This document shows positions 43,439 through 52,695 of a DNA stretch of 64,000 nucleotides, piece after piece. The translations under genes and the position numbers were made by a program. The stretch is from positions 1,736,001 to 1,800,000 of the forward strand of contig NZ_CP045246.1 in assembly GCF_035189165.1 (NCBI RefSeq). The letters run 5' to 3'. Below the pieces are notes generated by a model, which searched no databases, had not been told where the DNA came from, and worked only from the letters and a program-made list of their open reading frames with translations. The first letter of the stretch is position 1; every line of letters begins with the position of its first letter. The stretch is from Arthrobacter sp. JZ12 (GTDB lineage: Bacteria; Actinomycetota; Actinomycetes; Actinomycetales; Micrococcaceae).

Positions 43439-43666
43439 TCAGGAACGGGGTTCCGAGTCGATGCCGAGGGCAGCCCGTAGGTCGTTTTCGCGCTCGTGCA
43501 TTCCCTCGCGCATGGCGTCGGCGAAGTCCGCGACAGTGTCGGTGAGCCGGCCGACCGCACGGTTCAGTCCCTCGGGACCGACCGCGGACTTCATCGCGGC
43601 GACCTTGCGAATCGCCACTACACCGATGGCTGCGCCCGCAGCGAGCCAGAAAAGCCTCTTGATCAT
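43439..43666 (-). CDS. Small membrane-associated protein, DUF6167-like
   Basis: A 75-residue protein with one N-terminal hydrophobic segment (LFWLAAGAAIGVVAIRKV), followed by an amphipathic helical stretch with VGRLTDTVADFADAMREGM. I recognise it as the small protein regularly found between rpsD and alaS in actinobacteria; the family name is from memory. Function unknown. Confidence 0.75.
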   Translation of the reverse strand: MIKRLFWLAAGAAIGVVAIRKVAAMKSAVGPEGLNRAVGRLTDTVADFADAMREGMHERENDLRAALGIDSEPRS

Positions 43667-43697
43667 GGGTTCGTCCTCGTCTGTTCTTCTGGTTCGG

Positions 43698-44072
43698 TCA
43701 CCGGCTGCGACGGCGCGAAACAGGCCTGCGCCGGCCTGCCAAAGCGCTTCGTACGCCGTAGGAGAATGCCGCGACCTTGATCAGCGGTGAACCGATCGTC
43801 GCGGCGACCAGTGACGAGAGCGCGGAGATGTTGGCGGAGGCATCGGACACGTTCGAGGTGATGCCGTCGACGTTCTTCAACTGCTGGTGGGTTGTCGAAA
43901 CAGTGCTCGTCACCTCGTCGATCAGCGGGGTGGTGCCCTCACTTAAGGAGCGGATGGCTTGGCGGAGCTCGTCGAAGACCTTGCCGAGCTTCCAGACGGG
44001 TATGGCGAGCAATGCCACGAGTACCGCAAAAACCCCGGCGGCGATGAGTCCGGCGATATCTCCACCTGACAT
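43698..44072 (-). CDS. DUF948-like membrane protein
   Basis: A 124-residue protein. The N-terminal membrane segment (IAGLIAAGVFAVLVALLAIPVWKL) is followed by a heptad-like region (KVFDELRQAIRSLSEGTTPLIDEVTSTVSTT) that resembles methyl-accepting or coiled-coil scaffolds, and a basic C-terminus. It fits the DUF948 family of small membrane-anchored helical proteins. It sits 32 bp before the DUF6167-like gene and is probably co-transcribed with it and alaS. Function unknown. Confidence 0.78.
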   Translation of the reverse strand: MSGGDIAGLIAAGVFAVLVALLAIPVWKLGKVFDELRQAIRSLSEGTTPLIDEVTSTVSTTHQQLKNVDGITSNVSDASANISALSSLVAATIGSPLIKVAAFSYGVRSALAGRRRPVSRRRSR

Positions 44073-44169
44073 TTGATGAACAACTCCTTAACCGTCTACT
44101 GAACCTTCTACTGAAGCGTGGCCTGGCGGACTCGCTTGGCGAAGATCCCCTATGTACCTTACCTACTCA

Positions 44170-44199
44170 AGAGCCCGCGGCGTGCGCCGCGGGCTCTTG
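44170..44199. terminator. Hairpin downstream of rpsD
   Basis: A 13-bp perfect stem (arms 44170-44182 and 44187-44199, core gagcccgcggc) with a 4-nt GTGC loop, 50 bp after the rpsD stop. Strong hairpin, only a weak U-tract on the minus strand. It probably separates rpsD from the alaS operon. Confidence 0.7.
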
Positions 44200-44248
44200 G
44201 GTAACTGATGTTCAGTTGTACTGCCGATACGCCGAAGACGGCGCCGGA

Positions 44249-44875
44249 TCAGCGTGCGTAGTATTCCACCACGAGCTGCTCTTCACAGGTAACCGGAACC
44301 TCGGAACGCTTGGGGCGGCGGACCAGGCGTGCCTGGAGCTTCTCAAGCTGAACGTCGAGGTATCCCGGGACCGGGGGAAGCACGTCGCGGTGTCCACCTG
44401 CGGCGGCAACCTGAAGCGGAACCATGGTTTCGCTGCGGCTGTGCACGTGGATCAGCTGTCCTTCGCTGACGCGGAAGGACGGACGGTCCACGCGGGCGCC
44501 GTCAACCATGATGTGGCGGTGAACCACGAGCTGGCGGGCCTGGGCGATGGTGCGGGCGAAGCCTGCACGCAGCACCAGCGCGTCGAGACGCATCTCGAGC
44601 AGCTCGATCAGGTTCTCACCGGTCAGGCCGGCGGTCCGGCGGGCTTCTTCGAAGACCCGGGTCATCTGGGCTTCGCGGATGCCGTACTGGGCGCGCAGAC
44701 GCTGCTTCTCGCGCAGACGTACTGCGTAGTCGCTGTCCTGCTTGCGGCGGGAGCGGCCGTGCTGACCCGGTGCGTACGGACGACGCTCCAGGTACTTCTC
44801 GGCCTTCGGGGTCAGGGCAATGCCGAGGGCACGCGAAATGCGGACCTTACGGCGGGCACGTGTGTTGGTAGCCAC
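44249..44875 (-). CDS. rpsD: 30S ribosomal protein S4
   Basis: Primary 16S rRNA-binding protein. The 208 residues show RKVRISRALGIALTPKAEKYLERRPYAPGQHG, the S4 RNA-binding domain LEMRLDALVLRAGFARTIAQARQLVVHRHI, and the C-terminal LVVEYYAR. The N-terminal part has no zinc-type cysteine motif (C- form), so it may be the zinc-independent type. Monocistronic by context: 239 bp upstream (44876-45114) hold its promoter region, in which I see no confident boxes, and a terminator follows. Confidence 0.97.
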   Translation of the reverse strand: MATNTRARRKVRISRALGIALTPKAEKYLERRPYAPGQHGRSRRKQDSDYAVRLREKQRLRAQYGIREAQMTRVFEEARRTAGLTGENLIELLEMRLDALVLRAGFARTIAQARQLVVHRHIMVDGARVDRPSFRVSEGQLIHVHSRSETMVPLQVAAAGGHRDVLPPVPGYLDVQLEKLQARLVRRPKRSEVPVTCEEQLVVEYYAR

Positions 44876-45114
44876 GTTTACCTTTCATTGTTTTGCGGCA
44901 AAGCAGTTCACACCGACGAATCGGGTGGACTCTTTCTTGTGTCGCTGGCCTCCATGCACGGAGAGCCGGAAGTAGCCGCTTTCCGGTACTACAGCCCGCA
45001 GTCCTCAGATCCCGCCCTGCTTCTCGCCGGATGGTTTCCCATCAGGTAACTCATCGAAGTAACAGGGCACGGCTGAGCCGCGGCTTGCCAGTCAACCATC
45101 AATCCTAGCAGTCC

Positions 45115-46542
45115 TCAACGATCCCGAATAATGGAGCGCAGCTTTTCCAGCCGCGCGGCGACCGCGCGCTCCGCTCCCCTGTCAGTCGGCAGGTAGTAAT
45201 CCGTGCCCACGAGATCGTCGGGCGCGTACTGCTGGCTGGCGATGCCGTGCGGCTCGTCGTGGGAGTAGACGTAGCCCTTGCCATGGCCCAACTGGCGGGC
45301 ACCAGGATAGTGCGCATCGCGCAGGTGCGCGGGTATGCCCTGTCCCCGTCCGGCGCGCACGTCCGCGATTGCCCGGTTGATTCCGTTGTAGGCGGCGTTC
45401 GATTTGGGAGCAGTTGCAATGTGTACCACCGCTTCGGCCAGGATGATGCGCCCCTCAGGCATGCCCACCAACTGGACGGCCTGCGCCGCAGCAACTGCCG
45501 TCTGCAGGGCCGTCGGGTCGGCCATCCCTACATCTTCCGCAGCCGAGATCATCAGCCGCCGGGCGACGAAGCGCGGGTCCTCGCCGGACTCGAGCATGCG
45601 GGCCAGGTAGTGCAGCGCCGCATCGACATCCGAACCGCGCAGGGACTTGATGAACGCACTGGCCACGTCGTAATGCTGGTCTCCTGCCCGGTCGTAGCGC
45701 AGGGCAGCAACGTCAACGGCTTTCTCGGCGTGGGCTAGCGCTACCCTGACCGGAGTCTCCTCGCCCACTCCCTCCTCGGGTGTGGAAGCCGCCGCCTCAG
45801 AACGCGCGACGACGGCAGCGGCTTCGAGCGCCGTCAGCCCGCGGCGCGCATCGCCTGCAGCCAACCGAACCAGATGCTGCAGGGCTTCGTCGTCCACTTC
45901 GATTTCGCCGGCGAGCCCCCGCGGGTCGCTGACGGCGCGCCGAAGGAGCCCGGAGATGTCCTCCTCGGTGAGCGGCCTGAGCGTCTGCAGGAGCGAGCGC
46001 GACAACAGCGGCGAAACGACGGAGAAGGACGGGTTCTCGGTAGTGGCGGCTATGAGGACTACCCAACCGTTCTCGACCCCCGGCAGCAGGGCGTCCTGCT
46101 GCGCCTTGTTGAAGCGGTGGATCTCATCCAGGAACAGGACGGTGGTGATGCGGTGCAGGTCCCGGTTGGCAAGCGCCTCATCCATCACCCGGCGGACGTC
46201 CTTCACGCCCGCCGTAATGGCCGACAGTTCAACGAACTTCCTGCCCGGACCACGGGCGATCACGTGGGCAAGCGTTGTCTTGCCGGTTCCAGGCGGACCC
46301 CAAAGAATGACCGACGTCGGTGCGCCGGCGCGGGCGGCAGCCTCCCCTCCGGCAAGCGTCCGGAGCGGAGACCCGGAACCCAGCAGATGCTGCTGGCCCA
46401 CCACTTCGTCCAGCGTGCGCGGTCGCATCCGTACGGCGAGCGGACTGCGAGGGCGGTTCCGCTCGCTGCCTGTGCCGGTACCCGGCCCATTGTGCTCATC
46501 CGCGTCGTGCTCGTCCGCGTACATGCTGAATAGGTCGTTCAT
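45115..46542 (-). CDS. rarA: Replication-associated recombination protein A (MgsA/RarA, AAA+ ATPase)
   Basis: DNA-dependent ATPase acting at stalled forks. The protein of 475 residues from ATG 46542 has [18 protein letters not shown], Walker A in [15 protein letters not shown], Walker B in [16 protein letters not shown], sensor TTENPSF, and the C-terminal clamp-like domain ([11 protein letters not shown]). The frame is open to 46572, but [13 protein letters not shown] is the natural start. Divergent from the acVLRF1 gene with 57 bp between. Confidence 0.94.
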   Translation of the reverse strand: MNDLFSMYADEHDADEHNGPGTGTGSERNRPRSPLAVRMRPRTLDEVVGQQHLLGSGSPLRTLAGGEAAARAGAPTSVILWGPPGTGKTTLAHVIARGPGRKFVELSAITAGVKDVRRVMDEALANRDLHRITTVLFLDEIHRFNKAQQDALLPGVENGWVVLIAATTENPSFSVVSPLLSRSLLQTLRPLTEEDISGLLRRAVSDPRGLAGEIEVDDEALQHLVRLAAGDARRGLTALEAAAVVARSEAAASTPEEGVGEETPVRVALAHAEKAVDVAALRYDRAGDQHYDVASAFIKSLRGSDVDAALHYLARMLESGEDPRFVARRLMISAAEDVGMADPTALQTAVAAAQAVQLVGMPEGRIILAEAVVHIATAPKSNAAYNGINRAIADVRAGRGQGIPAHLRDAHYPGARQLGHGKGYVYSHDEPHGIASQQYAPDDLVGTDYYLPTDRGAERAVAARLEKLRSIIRDR

Positions 46543-46599
46543 TAGAGCAAGGCTACTGTGAACCCCTGACATCGTTCGTAGCGACCGGAAAGAAGAGCA

Positions 46600-47286
46600 A
46601 TGCAGGACAGTCGCCTGGTTCTTGTCCCGCCTGACCGCCTTCCCGGCTGGGTCCGGCGCTTCGGCGAACGTAACGGGGACTTCTCAACGCAGGCGGCCCC
46701 CGGCGTCGTCGTTCTTCGGGCGGTCAATGGCTGCACCGCCGAGATCAAGGTCCCGCAGGCTGATGTGGCGACATCCGGTCACGCCGAGCCGGAGACAGTG
46801 CCCAGCGAGACCGAGCCCAGCAGCCCGGATGCAGCCGTCGAGAACTTGCTTCGCCTAACGGCGGCGCCCAGGACAGTGGGCCTGCTCCTTGTCCGGCGCG
46901 GTGGTTACGGCGTCGGAGTCTCACGGAACGGTGAACTGCTGGCCTCGAAAACAGGAACCCGCTACGTACAGTCTCGCACTGCGGCCGGTGGGTGGTCCCA
47001 GCAGAGATTTGCGCGACGCCGGGCGAACCAGGCCGATGCGCTCGTGGAGTCCACGGTTGAACGCGCAGCGGCCATCTTCGGGGACTTCGCCCTGGACGTG
47101 ATGCAGCCCGGCGGTGACGCGCAACTTGTCGGTGAATGCCTTGCGCAGAGCCCGCTCGCCACGTACCGGTCGCTTCCGCGGCTGCCGCACCTTCCGGTGC
47201 AGGACCCGCGGCTGGACGTGCTGCGCAAGGCAGCAACGGATGCCAACGCCGTGCGGATCCACCTAACCGGAATCCCCGCTGGCTAG
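46600..47286 (+). CDS. acVLRF1-type peptidyl-tRNA hydrolase (Vms1-like release factor)
   Basis: A 228-residue protein of the eRF1/Vms1-like class. The central signature [19 protein letters not shown] and the following RRRANQ contain the glutamine-bearing loop used by Vms1/ANKZF1 proteins to release nascent chains from stalled 50S subunits. An acidic linker lies near residues 65-85. Actinobacteria carry this factor (acVLRF1) as a ribosome-rescue hydrolase. GAAAGAAGAG supports the start. Recognition is by motif; the role here is inferred from family work. Confidence 0.85.
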   Translation: MQDSRLVLVPPDRLPGWVRRFGERNGDFSTQAAPGVVVLRAVNGCTAEIKVPQADVATSGHAEPETVPSETEPSSPDAAVENLLRLTAAPRTVGLLLVRRGGYGVGVSRNGELLASKTGTRYVQSRTAAGGWSQQRFARRRANQADALVESTVERAAAIFGDFALDVMQPGGDAQLVGECLAQSPLATYRSLPRLPHLPVQDPRLDVLRKAATDANAVRIHLTGIPAG

Positions 47287-47337
47287 CTGGGCTTCAGGCC
47301 ATACGCCCCTCTGACGGAAGCATCGTTCAGGATCCGC

Positions 47338-47991
47338 TTAGGAAGCGGCCTGACGCAGTGCAGCGATCGCCCCGGCCGGATCGTCCGTACCGTATACGGA
47401 GGAACCGGCTACAAAAACCGTCGCCCCTGCCTCGGCCGCACGGACGATGGTTTCCTCCGTAATTCCCCCGTCCACCTGGATAGCCACAGGAAGGTTTGCG
47501 CCACGGACTGCCTCCGCAGTACGGCGGATCTTCGGAAGGGTGGATTCAAGGAAGGATTGCCCGCCGAAGCCGGGTTCAACGGTCATGATCAGCACCATGT
47601 CCAGCTCACCAAGCATGTCCAGATACGGCTCGACGGCCGTGGCCGGCCTGAGGGCCATGCCGGCCTTGGCGCCGGCGCTCCGAAGTTCCCGGGCCAACCT
47701 GATCGGTGCCTGGGCAGCTTCGGCATGGAATGTGACCGAAGCCGCACCTGCCTCCGCGTACTGCGGGGCCCAACGGTCGGCGTCGTCAATCATGAGGTGC
47801 ACGTCCAGGGGAACAGGGCTCACGGCCTGGATGCGCTTCACGATGGGTAGCCCGAGGGTCAGGTTCGGCACAAAGCTGTTGTCCATCACGTCGACGTGCA
47901 CGGCATCGGCGGTGGCGATCCGGTCCAGCTCGGACTGAAGGTTCACGAAGTCTGCCGACAGGATGCTCGGGTGGATACAGCAGGTGCTCAT
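47338..47991 (-). CDS. rpe: Ribulose-phosphate 3-epimerase
   Basis: Pentose phosphate and ribulose phosphate interconversion. The 217-residue TIM barrel carries [50 protein letters not shown] and [11 protein letters not shown]. All metal and catalytic positions expected are present. It follows rsmB by about 50 bp on the same strand. Confidence 0.97.
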   Translation of the reverse strand: MSTCCIHPSILSADFVNLQSELDRIATADAVHVDVMDNSFVPNLTLGLPIVKRIQAVSPVPLDVHLMIDDADRWAPQYAEAGAASVTFHAEAAQAPIRLARELRSAGAKAGMALRPATAVEPYLDMLGELDMVLIMTVEPGFGGQSFLESTLPKIRRTAEAVRGANLPVAIQVDGGITEETIVRAAEAGATVFVAGSSVYGTDDPAGAIAALRQAAS

Positions 47992-48042
47992 ACTGGGCCT
48001 TTCGTCGATTGAATTCCGTGGACCGACCGGCGGCCGTCCGGA

Positions 48043-49542
48043 CTAGGCTGCGTTCCGCTGAATCAGCGCAAGGAACATGGCGTCGGTGCCGTGCACGTGC
48101 GGCCACAACTGGGCCGTCGATTCGTGCCCTGCCTGCAGGGCTCCGGTGAGGCTCACTGCGTCGAGTGCCTTCCCGGCATCGATTAGCGTGTAGCCGTCCC
48201 TGCCGCGCAGGCTGTCCTGGACGACGGCGGTGGTCTCGGCAGGATGCGGCGAGCAGGTGACGTAAGCTACGACGCCGCCGGGGCGCACGGTATCCAGTGC
48301 CTCCTTCAGCAACCCGCGCTGAAGCGGACCCAGCTCAGCGAGGTCCGAGGGCTTCCTGCGCCAGCGTGACTCGGGCCGTCGCCGCAGTGCACCCAGGCCG
48401 GTGCAGGGTGCATCTACCAGAATACGGTCGAAACCGTCGGGGTAGGCCGCCGAGATGGTCCTGCCGTCTCCCACGCGCACGCTCCATACCTTGGGGTCGA
48501 CGGCGGAAAGAGACTGGCGGACGAGCGCAGCGCGGTGCTCGGCGGGCTCGTTGGCTACAAGCGTGTTTCCCTGCTGCTGTGCGATGGCACCCAACAGCGC
48601 GGATTTGCCGCCCGGACCGGCGCACAGGTCCAGCCAGTCCTCCCCTCCGCCTTCACCCTGTTGCAGCTCGACAGCAGCCAGGGCTCGGGCCACAAGCTGT
48701 GATCCGACGTCCTGCACGCGCACCTGTCCCCTGCGCACACTTTCGAGGCGTCCGACGTCGCCGGCTGCGAAGAGTGCCGAGCCCTCCACGAGGTCTCCCC
48801 GCTTTGCCCCGGCCTCTATGGCCTCCTCCAGGGATCCGATGCCAGGTAGAGCAATCAGGTTGACGACCGGGGCGGCGTTGTCTGCCTCCAGCAGCTCGTC
48901 TATCTCCGCAACACTTCGGCCGTGTCCCACGAGGCTCTGCCGCATGGTACGGACCACCCACTCGGGATGGGCGTGCTTCAGTGCGCTGACCCGTACGGGG
49001 TCCTCCACCCCCTCCGTCAGGACTTCCAGCCACTCGTCGAAGGACCGCCTCGACACCTTCCGCAGCACGGCGTTTATGAGCGAGGACGGTCCGGCACCGA
49101 TGACCGCCCTGGCCAACCCGACCGTCTGATCCAGGGCAGCGTGCGGAGGAACCCGCATGGCCATCAGCTGGTGCACGCCGAGCCGCAGGGCGTCGAGAAT
49201 CGCGGGATCGAGCTGGTCAAGCGGTCGGTCGACACACAGGCCAAGGATCGCGTCATACGTGCCCTGCGCGCGCAGCGCCCCATATGCGAGTTCCGTCGCG
49301 AACCCGGCATCCTGGCGTCCCAGGCGGTGCTTCCGAATGCTGGCGGGCATGACGAGGTTGGCGTAGGCGTCCTCGGACGCGACCGCCCGAAGCACTTCGA
49401 ACGCGACCAACCTGGCAGGATCGGCGCGACGGGTTCGCTCAGATGGTGCGCTGGCGGAGAACTGGCGCGTTCCGGATCTGTTCCGTTCACGTCCGCGCTC
49501 GTTGCGGCGGCTTTGGCCTCCGGTTCTGCGTTCGGGGGTCAT
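48043..49542 (-). CDS. rsmB: 16S rRNA m5C methyltransferase, RsmB/Sun family
   Basis: SAM-dependent cytosine-5 methyltransferase. The 499 residues from ATG 49542 comprise a basic Ser/Arg-rich N-terminus and a NusB-like domain (LVAFEVLRAVASEDAYANLV). The catalytic domain holds LDLCAGPGGKSALLGA, DAPCTGLGALRRRPE and the nucleophile cysteine in VTCSPHPAET. The ATGA overlap with fmt sets the start; the open frame continues to 49581 inside fmt. Confidence 0.94.
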   Translation of the reverse strand: MTPERRTGGQSRRNERGRERNRSGTRQFSASAPSERTRRADPARLVAFEVLRAVASEDAYANLVMPASIRKHRLGRQDAGFATELAYGALRAQGTYDAILGLCVDRPLDQLDPAILDALRLGVHQLMAMRVPPHAALDQTVGLARAVIGAGPSSLINAVLRKVSRRSFDEWLEVLTEGVEDPVRVSALKHAHPEWVVRTMRQSLVGHGRSVAEIDELLEADNAAPVVNLIALPGIGSLEEAIEAGAKRGDLVEGSALFAAGDVGRLESVRRGQVRVQDVGSQLVARALAAVELQQGEGGGEDWLDLCAGPGGKSALLGAIAQQQGNTLVANEPAEHRAALVRQSLSAVDPKVWSVRVGDGRTISAAYPDGFDRILVDAPCTGLGALRRRPESRWRRKPSDLAELGPLQRGLLKEALDTVRPGGVVAYVTCSPHPAETTAVVQDSLRGRDGYTLIDAGKALDAVSLTGALQAGHESTAQLWPHVHGTDAMFLALIQRNAA

Positions 49543-50456
49543 GAGAAGCTCAATTCCTGGCCACGGACTCCCCGAAACCATTCAGCGGCGGACAGTGGTT
49601 TGCGGCCGGCGGGTTGAATGCCGCCCAGCTGGACTGCGTGGGACCCCGTCCCGACAAGGACCGCGCCGTCTTTCTCTGTGACGGTCCCCGGCGCCACGTC
49701 TGACACGTCCGGCCTCAGGATCACGGCTCCCAGCTTGCAGCGCTGGCCATCGAGCATGGTCCACGCCCCCGGCTCGGGTGTGACGCCGCTGATACGCCGT
49801 TTCACCGCGAGGGCAGGGTCCGACCACCGAATGCGCCCGTCTGCGCTGGAGAGCTTGGGAGCCAGGGTTACCTCACCCTCCTGCGGCACGGGCCGCGCCC
49901 GGCCCTGTTCCAGTGCGGACATGGTCTGCGCGAGCAGGACCGCGCCGCTGATGGAGAGCCGGTCGAGCAGGGCGCCGCTGGTGTCATCGGGCAGAACCCG
50001 CTCGGTCAGGGTGCCGAAGACGGGCCCTGTGTCGAGTCCTTCTTCGAGCAGGAAGGTTGAGGCGCCGGTGATGTCGTCGCCGTTGATCAGGGCGTGCTGC
50101 ACCGGCGCAGCGCCCCGCCAGGCGGGCAGCAGCGAGAAGTGCAGGTTCACCCAGCCGTGGCGAGGGATCCGAAGGGCCGACGGCGGAACAAGACCGCCGT
50201 ACGCAACGACGGCTGCGGCGTCGAGCTTCAGATCTGCGAGCCGCGCAACAACTGGCTCGTCGATGCGGTTTGCCTTAATGATCTCCAGGCCGGCGTCAGC
50301 GGCAGCGGCAGCAACCGGGCTGGGAGTAAGAACCCGCTTCCGGCCGACCGGCGCATCAGTACGCGTAAGCACGGCAACCACTTCGTGCCCTGCCCTGCGC
50401 AGTTCGTCCAGGGAAGCCACGGCCACCTGCGGAGTGCCGGCGAATAAAATCCTCAC
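49539..50456 (-). CDS. fmt: Methionyl-tRNA formyltransferase
   Basis: Formylates initiator Met-tRNA. The 305 residues have RILFAGTPQVAVASLDEL, the catalytic LHFSLLPAWRGAAPVQHALINGD with conserved Asn/His-region residues, and the C-terminal OB-like domain. Overlaps def upstream by 4 bp and rsmB downstream by ATGA. Confidence 0.97.
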   Translation of the reverse strand: MRILFAGTPQVAVASLDELRRAGHEVVAVLTRTDAPVGRKRVLTPSPVAAAAADAGLEIIKANRIDEPVVARLADLKLDAAAVVAYGGLVPPSALRIPRHGWVNLHFSLLPAWRGAAPVQHALINGDDITGASTFLLEEGLDTGPVFGTLTERVLPDDTSGALLDRLSISGAVLLAQTMSALEQGRARPVPQEGEVTLAPKLSSADGRIRWSDPALAVKRRISGVTPEPGAWTMLDGQRCKLGAVILRPDVSDVAPGTVTEKDGAVLVGTGSHAVQLGGIQPAGRKPLSAAEWFRGVRGQELSFS

Positions 50457-51040
50457 TGCTCTCCCCTGCCCTGCCCGCTAACTGCCGATCCCATTCCGAA
50501 GACCGAACCGACCGCTGCTGACCGCTGGGTCACGGTTTGGGTTGCCACTGCGTTGTACTGGGAATTACGGATGGCGCGCATAGCAGTCCGGCGGTCCTCC
50601 CCGGCGAGCCGGTCAATATACAGCCGTCCGTCCAGGTGATCGGTTTCGTGCTGGAAGCAGCGGCTAAGCATTCCGGAAGCTTCCAATTCGATGGTGGCGC
50701 CTGTGACATCGAATCCGGTTAGCGATACCCGATCCACTCGCGGCAGGGCAAACCCGATGCCGGGAACCGACAGACACCCCTCCTGGTCGTCCGACTGCAT
50801 GCCGCTGCCCAAAGTGAGTTGCGGATTGACCACGTGTCCAACCTGACCGTCGACGGCGTAGGTGAAGACCCGCAGACCTACGCCAACCTGAGGCGCCGCG
50901 AGACCTGCACCCCGTACTGCGTGCATGGTTTCGAGCATGTTGTCGACCAGCCGCACGAGATCCTGACCGAAGTCCGTCACCTCTGCTGCGGGGGTGCGGA
51001 GCACGGGGTCCCCGATCATCCTGATACTCAGAACCGCCAT
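50453..51040 (-). CDS. def: Peptide deformylase
   Basis: Removes N-formyl groups from nascent proteins. The 195-residue metalloenzyme shows motif I GAGLAAPQVGVG, motif II EGCLSVPG with the metal Cys, and motif III QHETDHLDG with the two His ligands and catalytic Glu. First gene of def-fmt-rsmB(-rpe). Confidence 0.97.
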   Translation of the reverse strand: MAVLSIRMIGDPVLRTPAAEVTDFGQDLVRLVDNMLETMHAVRGAGLAAPQVGVGLRVFTYAVDGQVGHVVNPQLTLGSGMQSDDQEGCLSVPGIGFALPRVDRVSLTGFDVTGATIELEASGMLSRCFQHETDHLDGRLYIDRLAGEDRRTAMRAIRNSQYNAVATQTVTQRSAAVGSVFGMGSAVSGQGRGEQ

Positions 51041-51135
51041 TCGGTCTATGCGTCCTCACCTGTGGTTGTGCTGGACCAGGCGGACATGGCCCGGTCGTTG
51101 AAATGCCGTGTCAATTCTAGGGCAGCAGCCGGATT

Positions 51136-52014
51136 TCAACTTCGGGAGCCCTGGAGCTGCACTCCAGGCACCTGCGGCGGAGGCGGCACGGGCAGCAGCG
51201 GCCTACCTGCTTCGGCCACCTGTGTCCCTGCTTCCCAGGCCCGCCGCAGCGCACAGAACTTGTACCAGTGCTCGCGAAGTACCTCCGGATTTGCGCGGTG
51301 CGCGCGCACTTCCGTCTGCCCTACCGCAATTCCCAACAGCACGGGATCCGCGCCGTACTGCCAGGGTTCCCAGACTCCCCTTACCGGATCCACCAGCGAT
51401 TCCTGGGCTTTCATGCCGGCGACCAACTGCATGACCACCTTCTCGTCGAGCGGCTTCACGAACCCGTCCCGGTCGGTAGCGCGGGTCTTGAAGTCCAGGA
51501 TGCAGAGCCGTCCACCGATGGTCGCCACCAGGTCCAGCGTGCCGGCGTATCCCACCTCGGAGTTCCACACCGTGATCTCCGGCGCGATCGGCTTCACCTG
51601 ATAGAGGTCCCACCACTCATCGAACCGGGCAGCGAAGGGCTCCTCGCCATGTGCCGCCAGGTCTGCACGCGCCTGTTCCACAGTGTGGGCGCGACCAAGG
51701 TCCCGCAGCGCAACCTGTTCACAGTAGAAGTGCACCCTGGTGCCGCGCCGGGCTGCCTCCTCCCGGTAGCGTTCGGCAGCTTTGGAAGCGTCCTGGATAA
51801 CGGCGCGCATTTCTCCGGCGTTGCCCAGGGAAGCAGGAAGCCGCGGATCCTGAGCAAGGGCGCTGGCTGCCATATAACCGAACCATCCGTCCAGCGAAGT
51901 GGGCTGCGACTGGGAAATGACAGTGGTGATGGACGGAACGACGGGAGGCTCCGATGTGGATCGGGAGTACATGCGCCCGCGGTCGGTGGCGTGCGCAAGG
52001 AGCGGCTCGGTCAT
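51136..52014 (-). CDS. PD-(D/E)XK nuclease-like protein, function unknown
   Basis: A 292-residue cytoplasmic protein. Its middle matches the PD-(D/E)XK core: Glu146 in APEITVW, Asp161 in YAGTLDLVATI, and Asp174 and Lys176 in CILDFKTRAT, with a downstream Gln in the VVMQLVAGMKAQ helix as in RecB-like/Cas4-like exonucleases. The C-terminus is Pro-rich. No helicase partner is adjacent, so it may act alone or with distant partners. Same strand as def, 95 bp away. Confidence 0.75.
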   Translation of the reverse strand: MTEPLLAHATDRGRMYSRSTSEPPVVPSITTVISQSQPTSLDGWFGYMAASALAQDPRLPASLGNAGEMRAVIQDASKAAERYREEAARRGTRVHFYCEQVALRDLGRAHTVEQARADLAAHGEEPFAARFDEWWDLYQVKPIAPEITVWNSEVGYAGTLDLVATIGGRLCILDFKTRATDRDGFVKPLDEKVVMQLVAGMKAQESLVDPVRGVWEPWQYGADPVLLGIAVGQTEVRAHRANPEVLREHWYKFCALRRAWEAGTQVAEAGRPLLPVPPPPQVPGVQLQGSRS

Positions 52015-52160
52015 GTTTTAAGTGTGTCATCCCGGTCCGACAGTTCCGGAACGCCGAAAGGATGCTGGAACACCAGGAATCCTATCCCAGGCACAGATGG
52101 CTCCGCGTCTATAACCCATTACCGGCCATTTGGGCGGGAGGCGCTCCGGAGCTGGCCCAA

Positions 52161-52188
52161 TTGGACGAACCCCCAATCCTCCTATATT
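52161..52188 (+). promoter_or_regulatory. Promoter of the tRNA cluster
   Basis: TTGGAC (52161-52166), a 16-nt spacer and TATATT (52183-52188), ending 66 bp before tRNA-Gly. One of the best sigma-70-like promoters in the window; the rest of 52015-52160 shows nothing distinct. Confidence 0.7.
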
Positions 52189-52254
52189 GTTTTTACTCGT
52201 TGGAAAGACGCCGGGAAGTCCGCAAGGGCACTCAAAGGCCCGGTTCATTCCTCT

Positions 52255-52328
52255 GCGGACGTAGCTCAGCTGGCTAGAGCACCACCTTGCCAAGGTGGAT
52301 GTCGCGGGTTCGAATCCCGTCGTCCGCT
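52255..52328 (+). tRNA. tRNA-Gly (GCC), copy 1
   Basis: A 74-nt cloverleaf: acceptor GCGGACG/CGTCCGC, anticodon loop TTGCCAA with anticodon GCC at 52289-52291, TPsiC arm GCGGGTTCGAATCCCGT, discriminator T. No encoded CCA. Identical to the copy at 52600. Confidence 0.97.
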
Positions 52329-52382
52329 CGCAAGTCACTGTAATCGCCGGTCTCAGCCGGTGATCCCGCTCAGGTGGGTCAT

Positions 52383-52453
52383 GGTGGGGTGGCCGAGAGG
52401 CGAGGCAGCGGCCTGCAAAGCCGTATACGCGGGTTCGAATCCCGTCCCCACCT
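52383..52453 (+). tRNA. tRNA-Cys (GCA)
   Basis: A 71-nt cloverleaf: acceptor GGTGGGG/CCCCACC, anticodon GCA in loop CTGCAAA, TPsiC GGGTTCGAATCCC, discriminator U as usual for tRNA-Cys. CCA not encoded. Confidence 0.97.
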
Positions 52454-52496
52454 CTGTACGGTGGTTTGCAGCAGGACTTGCAGCAGTGCATGACCT

Positions 52497-52568
52497 GGGC
52501 GATTGGCGCAGCGGTAGCGCGCTTCCCTGACACGGAAGAGGTCACTGGTTCGATCCCAGTATCGCCCA
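52497..52568 (+). tRNA. tRNA-Val (GAC)
   Basis: A 72-nt cloverleaf: acceptor GGGCGAT/ATCGCCC, anticodon GAC in loop CTGACAC with stem CTTCC/GGAAG, TPsiC CTGGTTCGATCCCAG, discriminator A. CCA not encoded. Confidence 0.97.
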
Positions 52569-52574
52569 CGCAAG

Positions 52575-52598
52575 GCGCCTCCATGAGAGGCGCTTTTT
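52575..52598 (+). terminator. Intrinsic terminator after tRNA-Val
   Basis: Stem GCGCCTC/GAGGCGC (52575-52581 and 52587-52593), 5-nt loop, then TTTTT (52594-52598). It ends one base before the second tRNA-Gly, so that gene may be reached only by read-through or an unseen promoter. Confidence 0.85.
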
Positions 52599-52599
52599 C

Positions 52600-52673
52600 G
52601 CGGACGTAGCTCAGCTGGCTAGAGCACCACCTTGCCAAGGTGGATGTCGCGGGTTCGAATCCCGTCGTCCGCT
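52600..52673 (+). tRNA. tRNA-Gly (GCC), copy 2
   Basis: 74 nt, identical to copy 1 including anticodon GCC and discriminator. Lies directly downstream of a terminator and upstream of another. Confidence 0.97.
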
Positions 52674-52695
52674 CTGTAGCAGTTGTATTAACGGT

